From assembly GCA_015056925.1 (NCBI GenBank), contig SVFJ01000007.1, positions 1-64,000 on the forward strand: a stretch of 64,000 bases of DNA, written 5' to 3'. The stretch comes from Lachnospiraceae bacterium. GTDB lineage: Bacteria; Bacillota; Clostridia; Lachnospirales; Lachnospiraceae. Shown piece by piece: positions 54,539-61,676 of this stretch; the stretch's first letter is position 1, and every line of letters starts with the position of its first letter. A program made the translations under genes and the position numbers. Under the pieces are notes generated by a model, which saw only the letters and a list, made by a program, of their open reading frames with translations, made no database searches and had not been told where the DNA came from.

Positions 54539-55606
54539 TTAAGCTACCTCCTTTGCTGTCTTACCTGAATTGAATTTCTTAGCCAAATCTGACATTTTCT
54601 TTCTAACTGTCGGTGCACTCATAACTACCAGAATAATAACGACAACCGCCTTGTATGCTGACAATGCATCTGACTGCACATTAAACTTATAAAGTGTTGT
54701 TGTTAAGAACTGGATTACATACGCTCCGATAATGGAAGCTGTCATGTTAAATTTACCGCCGCTTAACGCATTACCTCCCAAAGCAACTGCAAGAATAGCA
54801 TCCATTTCAATATCCTTTGCAATAACCGAATAGTTAATCGTTGACAGACGGCTTACCTTAATCAATGCTGCTACAGCAACACAAATACCAAGAATCACAA
54901 AGCTTAAAAACTTTACAAACTTTGGATTCAAACCATTCAATCTGGCTGAACTTTCATTAATACCAACCGCCTGCGTATAAAGCCCAAGTGTTGTAAACTT
55001 TAATACCAATGCAATGATTAACATACATGCCAAAGCAATAAAGAATGGCGTAGGAATCGGAATTCCCGGTATGAAGCCACCAAAATAAGTAAAGGAAACA
55101 TCATTTACAATCGGAAGCTCATTATTATTAATCCAAGCGGCAATGGAACGGCCTGCTGTATAGAGAATCAATGTTGCAACCATCGGCTGAATCTTGAAAT
55201 ATGCAACCAGCACACCATTAAATGCACCAAACAACATAGCTACCACACAGGCAATCAAAAATGCTGCAATAATCGGCATCTGCAATGTCTCTGCACGGGA
55301 ATTACTTCCACACAGCATTCTCAGCATCACACTACCCGCAATGGCAATGGCTGAGCCGACACTGATATCCTGACCGCCGGATGCTGCTGTAACAAGTGTC
55401 ATTCCGATTGCAAGAATGGCAAGCTCTGAACCATAGTCAAGAATCGTTATCAAATAGCCTGATAACACAGGATTTCCCGCACTGTTATAACCTAAAGTAA
55501 TCTTAAAAAAGGACGGGTCACAAATCAGGTTGAATACAGCTAACAACAACAGGGCTGCTACCGGAATAAAAATCTGGTTTTTAAATATTTTTGTAATCTT
55601 AGGCAT
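54539..55606 (-). CDS. ABC sugar permease (YtfT-like)
   Basis: A 355-residue permease with about nine helices; ASGGQDISVGSAIAIAGS is the conserved loop, and GINESSARLNGLNPKFVKF the ATPase-contacting segment. It partners the following permease. The gene begins at the exact end of the ATPase gene (overlap of one base at 55606), so translation is coupled. YtfT/YjfF systems import galactofuranose in E. coli; in this glycan-degrading anaerobe arabinofuranose is another reasonable ligand. Confidence 0.92.
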   Translation of the reverse strand: MPKITKIFKNQIFIPVAALLLLAVFNLICDPSFFKITLGYNSAGNPVLSGYLITILDYGSELAILAIGMTLVTAASGGQDISVGSAIAIAGSVMLRMLCGSNSRAETLQMPIIAAFLIACVVAMLFGAFNGVLVAYFKIQPMVATLILYTAGRSIAAWINNNELPIVNDVSFTYFGGFIPGIPIPTPFFIALACMLIIALVLKFTTLGLYTQAVGINESSARLNGLNPKFVKFLSFVILGICVAVAALIKVSRLSTINYSVIAKDIEMDAILAVALGGNALSGGKFNMTASIIGAYVIQFLTTTLYKFNVQSDALSAYKAVVVIILVVMSAPTVRKKMSDLAKKFNSGKTAKEVA

Positions 55607-57135
55607 TATTCCATGTCACCTCCTGCAATTGTTCCCATAATCTTATTCTGGGTCAAATCTTCACCTGTCAATTCGCCTACTACCTTACGGTCACGCATAA
55701 CCACAAGTCTTGAACAGGTACGAAGCATTTCATCTGTCTCTGAAGAAATAAAGGTAATACTCATACCTTCAGAAGCCAGCTTTAATACTAATTTCTGGAT
55801 ATCAATCTTAGTACCGACATCAATACCTCTTGTCGGTTCATCCAGAATCAGATATTCCGGATGCGTCAGCAGCCATCTTGCAAGAATAACCTTCTGCTGA
55901 TTACCTCCTGACAATGACTTAATCGGTGTATCCGCCGATGCTGTCTTAATACCAAGCAGCTTAATATACTCATCTGCAAACTGATAGGCTTCTGCCTTGG
56001 AAAATGGTTTAAAGAAGCCCTTCATTACCTGTAATGCGAGAATAATATTCTCTCTTACAGACAAATCGCCTATAATACCGTCTATCTTTCTATCTTCCGG
56101 AAGATAAGCAATACCATTCTTCATGGCATCTATTGGCTTATTAATCTTAATGGTCTTTCCATTCTTCTTCGCAGTTCCGCCAATCACACGGTCTGCTCCG
56201 AATATCGCACGGACACATTCACTTCTACCTGAACCAAGCAAGCCCGTAAATCCGTTTACTTCACCCTTCTTAATATAGAAATCAAACGGTTTAATTCCTT
56301 CCGTGCTCTCTAATCCTTCAAATTCAAAAGCCGATTCACCCGCATCCTCCTTATCGTAAACCGCCTGCTCACTGCGAATATCCGACATATCATCCAGTTC
56401 TTTTCCAAGCATCTTTGAAACAAGCTGTACACGAGGAAGCTCTTTAATTTCATATTCTCCTACTAACTTTCCGTCACGGAGTACCGTAATCTTATCACAC
56501 ACTTCATATACCTGGTCCAGGAAGTGTGTTACGAAGATAATGCCAACTCCCCGCTCTCTTAACTCTCTCATCAATTTAAAAAGCTTCTGAACCTCATTAT
56601 CATCTAATGAAGACGTCGGCTCATCCAGAATCAGCACCTTACAATCCATATCCACTGCTCTTGCAATCGCAACCATCTGCTGAACTGCTATAGAACAGCT
56701 TGAAAGCTGCTGTGCAGCCTTTGCCGGAATATCCAACGACTGTAATATCTTATCTGCATCTGTGTTCATCTTCTTCCAATTCTGCAGCATTCCTTCCGTA
56801 CGTCCGATATACATATTTTCTGCAACAGATAAATTGGGACACAATGTAATCTCCTGATATACAGTACTGATTCCTAATCTTTGTGCATCCTGTGGCGAAC
56901 GAATTGCCACCGCTTTATCGATTCCCTTTAAGAAAATCTGACCCTCATCTTTTTCATATACTCCGGTTAATACCTTAATCAGAGTAGACTTTCCGGCACC
57001 ATTCTCACCCATTAAGGCATGAATCTCACCTTCACACAGTGTAAAATCTACCCCCTGCAAGGCCTTAACACCCGGAAAACTCTTATGAATATTTCTCATT
57101 TCCAAAACATGATTATCTTTCACCAGTGTATCCAC
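55606..57135 (-). CDS. Sugar ABC transporter ATP-binding protein (YtfR-like)
   Basis: A 509-residue double ATPase for a ribose-class importer. First half (about 10-245): Walker A GENGAGKST, a signature that departs from LSGGQ, Walker B VLILDEPTSS. Second half (about 265-505): degenerate Walker A GLLGSGRSE and signature LSGGNQQKV with Walker B YLILDEPTRG. This is the usual pattern in RbsA/MglA/YtfR proteins. Start is GTG 57135 or GTG 57123, as GGGAG lies directly before the first. A strong hairpin lies between it and the binding-protein gene upstream. Confidence 0.93.
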   Translation of the reverse strand: MDTLVKDNHVLEMRNIHKSFPGVKALQGVDFTLCEGEIHALMGENGAGKSTLIKVLTGVYEKDEGQIFLKGIDKAVAIRSPQDAQRLGISTVYQEITLCPNLSVAENMYIGRTEGMLQNWKKMNTDADKILQSLDIPAKAAQQLSSCSIAVQQMVAIARAVDMDCKVLILDEPTSSLDDNEVQKLFKLMRELRERGVGIIFVTHFLDQVYEVCDKITVLRDGKLVGEYEIKELPRVQLVSKMLGKELDDMSDIRSEQAVYDKEDAGESAFEFEGLESTEGIKPFDFYIKKGEVNGFTGLLGSGRSECVRAIFGADRVIGGTAKKNGKTIKINKPIDAMKNGIAYLPEDRKIDGIIGDLSVRENIILALQVMKGFFKPFSKAEAYQFADEYIKLLGIKTASADTPIKSLSGGNQQKVILARWLLTHPEYLILDEPTRGIDVGTKIDIQKLVLKLASEGMSITFISSETDEMLRTCSRLVVMRDRKVVGELTGEDLTQNKIMGTIAGGDME

Positions 57136-57163
57136 TCCCTAATACATTATAGATATAGAGAAA

Positions 57164-57203
57164 GCGTGGCGAGCGTACGAAAAATCTTTACGCTGCGCCA
57201 CGC
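57164..57203 (-). other. GC-rich hairpin between binding-protein and ATPase genes
   Basis: GCGTGGCG-AGCGTA (57164-57177) pairs with TACGCT-GCGCCACGC (57189-57203) leaving one bulged base. It has no T-run and lies between the SBP and ATPase genes, as in mRNA processing or partial attenuation sites that give excess binding protein. Confidence 0.65.
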
Positions 57204-57237
57204 CTTCCTACTTATCAGCTAATACCGAATCTAACTA

Positions 57238-58209
57238 TTAGATACCGTATTTATCAACATCTTCCTGTGTGATTGTTGTAGCATCGAAGCCCTTCTCATC
57301 CATGATGATTGTCTTCTCTGAAAGAGTCTCACCCTTCTCAAGCTTCTGGATAATGTCATGAATGTAAGAAGCCTGGAATGGATTACACTGTCCATCATAG
57401 TTCCAGTTCTGCTTCAAAAGCTCTTCTAATGCCCACTTATTGCAGTCAAATCCCATGATAATAACGTCTCCGCCAACACCGTGAGAAATGTTTGCCTTAT
57501 CAAGAGCTGCTACAGCACCCTTAGCCATATCGTCGTTCTCTGCGTAAACTACGTTGAAGCTCTCGCCTGAATCGATAACTGACTGTACAATCTGCTGTGC
57601 CTTCTCTGCATTCCACTCTGCTGTCTGCTGTGTAACAATTGTCCATCCGTCAGATGCTACTGCTGCATCAACTGCACCTGAACGTCCCTTCTGAGCTGCT
57701 GAACCCATTACACCCTGAATATGTATAATCTTATACTCGCTAAGATTCTGGCTCTTTAACCAATTAACTGCTGTCTCGCCTTCCTTCTCCATATCTGAAA
57801 CGATAGAAGCCTCGTAAAGACTTGGGTCTGCATCGATTGTACGGTCAAATAAGATAACCTTTGTACCTGCATCCTTAGCATCCTTTAATACGGAATCCCA
57901 ACCTGCTGTATCTGCAGCCGAAAGAAGAAGATAATCAACGCCGTCCTGAATGAACTGCTGTGCAGCTGTAATCTGCTCGTCATTCTTTAAGCTGTAAGCA
58001 AAGGATGCATCATATCCGTTTGCCTCTGTGAACTTCTCTCTCATATCCTTGTCGTTTGCTGTACGATAACCTGACTCATTTGGGTCGTTGTTAATGATAC
58101 CAACCTTGATTAATCCATCTGAGCCGCCTGAAGTTTCTGCTGCACCACAAGCTGTTAATCCCAACACCATTGTCATTGCCATAATGACTGCTAAAATTTT
58201 TCTTTTCAT
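57238..58209 (-). CDS. Sugar ABC transporter substrate-binding lipoprotein (YtfQ-type)
   Basis: A 323-residue lipoprotein (signal MKRKILAVIMAMTMVLGL, lipobox LTAC, Cys 21) of the type I binding fold, with VDYLLLSAADTAGWDSVLKD and VILFDRTIDAD, both typical of YtfQ-like proteins. The first ligand segment reads NDPNESGYR rather than SQ-G-ESGWR, a difference from the second SBP of this locus. It is the first gene of the transport operon and follows a promoter with direct repeats and dyads. Start ATG 58209 follows GGAGG by 7 bases. Confidence 0.92.
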   Translation of the reverse strand: MKRKILAVIMAMTMVLGLTACGAAETSGGSDGLIKVGIINNDPNESGYRTANDKDMREKFTEANGYDASFAYSLKNDEQITAAQQFIQDGVDYLLLSAADTAGWDSVLKDAKDAGTKVILFDRTIDADPSLYEASIVSDMEKEGETAVNWLKSQNLSEYKIIHIQGVMGSAAQKGRSGAVDAAVASDGWTIVTQQTAEWNAEKAQQIVQSVIDSGESFNVVYAENDDMAKGAVAALDKANISHGVGGDVIIMGFDCNKWALEELLKQNWNYDGQCNPFQASYIHDIIQKLEKGETLSEKTIIMDEKGFDATTITQEDVDKYGI

Positions 58210-58233
58210 TTTAAAGCCTCCCATAAGATTATT

Positions 58234-58250
58234 TGTGAAAGTTTTTCACA
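58234..58250. promoter_or_regulatory. 17-bp dyad in the SBP leader
   Basis: TGTGAAA-GTT-TTTCACA lies 25 bases upstream of the SBP start codon. It resembles a catabolite (cre-like) palindrome but lacks the central CG, so the regulator is not clear. Confidence 0.4.
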
Positions 58251-58315
58251 TACACAAAATGCATATTTTACATGGAGTGTATGTTTGTATCCTTTGCGGT
58301 TAAGTATTTCTTAAC

Positions 58316-58343
58316 TGAATACATCTTATCGTGCTTTTGTCAA
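58316..58343 (-). promoter_or_regulatory. Promoter of the sugar ABC operon
   Basis: On the minus strand a perfect -35 TTGACA (58338-58343) is followed after 16 bases by a weak -10 TATTCA (58316-58321). A weak -10 with a good -35 fits an activator-dependent promoter. A dyad GTTAAG-TATTT-CTTAAC (58299-58315) covers the expected transcription start. Confidence 0.6.
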
Positions 58344-58367
58344 GGAATCCATGCAAATATCACATAC

Positions 58368-58409
58368 AAAAGTTGATTTTTTTATGTAACCTTTTGAAAA
58401 GTTGATTTT
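58368..58409 (-). promoter_or_regulatory. Direct repeats, probable YesN binding site
   Basis: AAAAGTTGATTTT occurs exactly twice, at 58368-58380 and 58397-58409, 29 bp apart, the nearer copy 25 bases upstream of the -35 of the ABC operon. AraC-type regulators such as YesN activate from direct repeats placed like this, and the yesN gene is encoded 1.5 kb upstream. Confidence 0.6.
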
Positions 58410-58431
58410 CTTATGAAATTTGTTTGATATT

Positions 58432-59889
58432 TTAAACCATTTGTTCTTTCTCTATACAGGGCAATATGACGGCAACGACTGTTCCTTTTCCATACACGCT
58501 GTCAATGGTAATACCGTATTCTTCGCCAAAATTCAGTCTGATACGTTCATTTACATTATATAACGCATAGCTTCCCTTCCCATCGGCCTCCTGCCTCTTG
58601 ATATTGCATCTGACCTGTTCTAATCGTTCCGGTGTAATACCAATTCCATTATCCTCTATCTGCAGGCAAAAAACATTTCCCTGTAAATATCCGGTAACCA
58701 GTATCTTCCCGACGCCTCTCTTATTCTTAATTCCGTGATATAACGCATTCTCCACCAACGGCTGTATGGTAATCTTGGGAATCTGATATTCCATCAGTTC
58801 CTCGGGAATCTGTAACTCATACTCAAGAATATCCTGATATCGCACCTGTTGAATCTCCAAATAGCTCCTGACATGCATCATTTCTTCACTGACCGATACC
58901 ACATCTTTTCCCTGATTCAGCGATGAGCGGAAAAATTCTGACAGACTTCCTACCATACTTACTACCTTTTTCTGCTCTCCTGCCTCTGCAAGCCACACAA
59001 TTGCATCCAAAGTGTTATACAGAAAATGAGGATTTATCTGTGACTGCAAAAGTTCAAACTCTGCCTTTCGAAGTCTGATTTGCTCTGCCGTCACCTGGTC
59101 TAATAGTTCATTAATCTTATCAATCATGGAATTCATGGAATCACTGAGCAGATTTACCTCCATCCCTGCACGGACAGAGGAACGTACCGCTAAATCTCCC
59201 TTCGCTACCTGGTCCGTAACCTCTGCCAGTCTTCTGATTGGCTTGGTAATACTTCTTGGTATCAAGTAGGACAAAACGATAATCATAATCAAAATCGCTC
59301 CAAATGCAAGCACTGAATAGCTTATCATTGCCAAAAAGAAATTCTTATATTCCGTATGGGATTCCTGAATATCTTGAATTTCATAATATAAATATTGAAA
59401 AATGCTTTCTCGCAACAAGGAGGTCACAATCTGCACATCATTCTCCCAGATTTCAATATTATCCTCGTACCGATTCCCCTCCAGCAAGTTTGTCTTAATA
59501 CGCTCTGCATATATTTCCAAATTGCTTAGATACTTTTGTACACTCTCCAAGCGTTTCCTATTCTCCTCCGAATCCGTAAGCGAACCTAGTCCATCAACAA
59601 TTCGATTCGCTTCTGCCAGCATTGTTTCCAAAGTAGACTCCTCCAAGGTCTTATTACCTACAATCAGCAAATAGGTTTCATAATCAAAATCCTTTTTAAA
59701 ATCCAAGCTGAACTCGCTGGCAACTACGGTCGAAAGAATCATATCTTCATAGTTGTTATTTACCGCCCACAAATTATAAATACAAAATCCCAGAAAAATA
59801 ACAAATGGTACAAGTAAAACAAAGTAAGAATATCTTATTTTGGAAGCAAGGGAGGAACGATAGTAGATATTCCTAAGCTTTTCCCTCAT
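58432..59889 (-). CDS. YesM-type sensor histidine kinase
   Basis: A 485-residue membrane kinase with an N-terminal helix (about 15-38), an extracellular helical sensor region (about 40-185), a second helix (about 186-210), HAMP (about 211-265) and a His_kinase domain of the YesM/LytS class (HFLYNTLDAIVWLAEAGEQ, His about 294) plus HATPase (NALYHGIKNKRG, DNGIGI). YesM kinases sense extracellular sugars, often through a binding protein. The start codon overlaps the stop of yesN (ATGA), and the SBP follows 220 bases later, so it likely senses the transported sugar. Confidence 0.93.
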   Translation of the reverse strand: MREKLRNIYYRSSLASKIRYSYFVLLVPFVIFLGFCIYNLWAVNNNYEDMILSTVVASEFSLDFKKDFDYETYLLIVGNKTLEESTLETMLAEANRIVDGLGSLTDSEENRKRLESVQKYLSNLEIYAERIKTNLLEGNRYEDNIEIWENDVQIVTSLLRESIFQYLYYEIQDIQESHTEYKNFFLAMISYSVLAFGAILIMIIVLSYLIPRSITKPIRRLAEVTDQVAKGDLAVRSSVRAGMEVNLLSDSMNSMIDKINELLDQVTAEQIRLRKAEFELLQSQINPHFLYNTLDAIVWLAEAGEQKKVVSMVGSLSEFFRSSLNQGKDVVSVSEEMMHVRSYLEIQQVRYQDILEYELQIPEELMEYQIPKITIQPLVENALYHGIKNKRGVGKILVTGYLQGNVFCLQIEDNGIGITPERLEQVRCNIKRQEADGKGSYALYNVNERIRLNFGEEYGITIDSVYGKGTVVAVILPCIEKEQMV

Positions 59890-61511
59890 GATTCATCTCC
59901 TTCTCCACTCTTTCCTCCACGGTACTGTGTTGGTGTCACACCTTGCGTCTTCTTAAAAAGATACGAAAAATAATGCGAATCCTTATAACCTACCTCCGTT
60001 GCAATTACACTGCTACGCTTTCCTGTACATCGTAGCAATTCCTTTGCCTTATTCATACGAAAGTCTGTCAGATATTTGATGAAGGTCTGTCCTGTCTGCT
60101 GGCTGAAAATCATACTCAGGTGGTTCGGTGAGAAATTCACATGAGATGCCAGCAAATTCAAACACAATTCTTCCTCAGCATAATTCTCTTCTATGTATCG
60201 AATCACTTCATCTACAATATCCCCATAGCGATTACTTGCTGTTTTATCTCGAAGTTCAATGGCTTTTTGCATAATCTGCACAATATAGTGCATCGCACTT
60301 TCCTGACTCTGTAATACAAACGATTGTGCATCCGGTGCCTCTATTTCACTGCTTTGAAACTGCAGCCCTTCTAAAAAATCCACTACACAAAAATAAGCAT
60401 CCATCACAATATACTGCCTAAAGATATTAGACTTCATAGCACTACTTCCCAAATCTTTGAAAAACTCTTCCACAAAATAAATTACCTCTGCTCTGTCTCC
60501 CAACTTGAGAAATTCTTTGATTTTATTTCTATCCATCTGTTTGGTATTCACATCATGAATACTAAAATTCTCATGATTCACATAGAACCCCTGCTCCATT
60601 TCCTCACTGTTGAGAATACAGCTGTCTGCTACAAGATATCTATGTGCAAAGGCATGACTTGCCCGTTCAAAAGATGTAGATAATTCGCGCAAGCGATTTA
60701 CAGGGATACCCACCCCTCCAAAATAGCGCACCTGCTTATATTCCTTTAGAATATCCTCCATCTGTTGTAAATAATCTGTCTGTATCTGCTTCAATTCCTC
60801 TTCTGAATCCCCTTTTATAATGATTGCTTTTCCTTCCAGATTCCTGTCAAAGCTCAATACATTCATCTTCATATCCAACTGCTTTAATCTATCCTCTATT
60901 TCAATCAGACTATTGGAATATTCATCATGAGCATGATACATAGACTGGGTTTTCATCAGCACAATACTATACCACATAGCTGACAAATCCATTCCAAGCT
61001 TATCTCCCAGCTCCAAAAGTTCCGGAACAGACTTAGAACCGGTTACAAGATATCCGAAAAGCTCCTTCTTTTCTTTCAAGAGGTTCTCTTCCATTTCTCT
61101 CATATACTGTTCCTTGATTTCACGCTCCTGGCGCTTCTCCTCTATCTTGGAAGCCAGAGCGTCCACCTCTCGCAACAGTTCCTCACCACTGATTGGCTTT
61201 GACAGATACTGTGCCACACCAATCTTGATTCCTTCCTTGGCATATTCAAACTCTTGATGCCCTGTCAGAATAATAATTTCTATCCATGGCATTTCCTTTT
61301 TAATCAGTCTGCTTAACTCCAAGCCATCCATAAACGGCATACGTATATCTGTTATTACAATATCCGGCTTTTGTTTTTGTATCATTGGAAACGCCAGCTC
61401 TCCGTCACTGGCCTCGCCACAAAATTCATAACCATGTAATGTCCAATCTATATTCTTCTTAATGCCTTCACGCACTACAAACTCGTCTTCTACTAAAAAA
61501 ACCTTCAACAT
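59886..61511 (-). CDS. YesN-type response regulator with AraC DNA-binding domain
   Basis: A 541-residue regulator: receiver (about 1-120) with phosphoacceptor Asp in IVITDIRMPFMDG (about 55) and Lys in YLSKPI (about 105), a long helical middle (about 125-420), and an AraC-type pair of helix-turn-helix motifs (about 430-535, ASHVNFSPNHLSMIF and IATEVGYKDSHYFSYLFKK). It is expected to activate carbohydrate genes after phosphorylation by the overlapping YesM kinase. Start ATG 61511 is chosen from the family N-terminus MLKVFLVEDE. Promoter at 61566-61594. Confidence 0.93.
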   Translation of the reverse strand: MLKVFLVEDEFVVREGIKKNIDWTLHGYEFCGEASDGELAFPMIQKQKPDIVITDIRMPFMDGLELSRLIKKEMPWIEIIILTGHQEFEYAKEGIKIGVAQYLSKPISGEELLREVDALASKIEEKRQEREIKEQYMREMEENLLKEKKELFGYLVTGSKSVPELLELGDKLGMDLSAMWYSIVLMKTQSMYHAHDEYSNSLIEIEDRLKQLDMKMNVLSFDRNLEGKAIIIKGDSEEELKQIQTDYLQQMEDILKEYKQVRYFGGVGIPVNRLRELSTSFERASHAFAHRYLVADSCILNSEEMEQGFYVNHENFSIHDVNTKQMDRNKIKEFLKLGDRAEVIYFVEEFFKDLGSSAMKSNIFRQYIVMDAYFCVVDFLEGLQFQSSEIEAPDAQSFVLQSQESAMHYIVQIMQKAIELRDKTASNRYGDIVDEVIRYIEENYAEEELCLNLLASHVNFSPNHLSMIFSQQTGQTFIKYLTDFRMNKAKELLRCTGKRSSVIATEVGYKDSHYFSYLFKKTQGVTPTQYRGGKSGEGDES

Positions 61512-61565
61512 AATACCCCACCTCATCTGCTTTTCGAACCATTTTACCGAAAAGTTTACATAATT

Positions 61566-61594
61566 ATTATGCTGTGAAATTAATAGAAAGTCAA
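61566..61594 (-). promoter_or_regulatory. Promoter of the yesN-yesM operon
   Basis: Minus-strand TTGACT (61589-61594), 17-base spacer and CATAAT (61566-61571), about 55 bases before the yesN start, divergent from the GH-A gene promoter. Confidence 0.75.
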
Positions 61595-61614
61595 CGATAC
61601 ATATTTGAATATAG

Positions 61615-61644
61615 ATGACTATACAATAGTTTTTATGTTATGAT
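61615..61644 (+). promoter_or_regulatory. Possible promoter of the GH-A gene
   Basis: ATGACT (61615-61620), 18-base spacer and TATGAT (61639-61644), 33 bases before ATG 61677. Confidence 0.5.
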
Positions 61645-61676
61645 TCTAATAACATCTTTTACGAAAGGGGTTTATT

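Noticed and set aside
58234-58250. CcpA cre site
   Set aside because: The palindrome TGTGAAA-GTT-TTTCACA lacks the CG centre of cre; kept only as an unnamed dyad.
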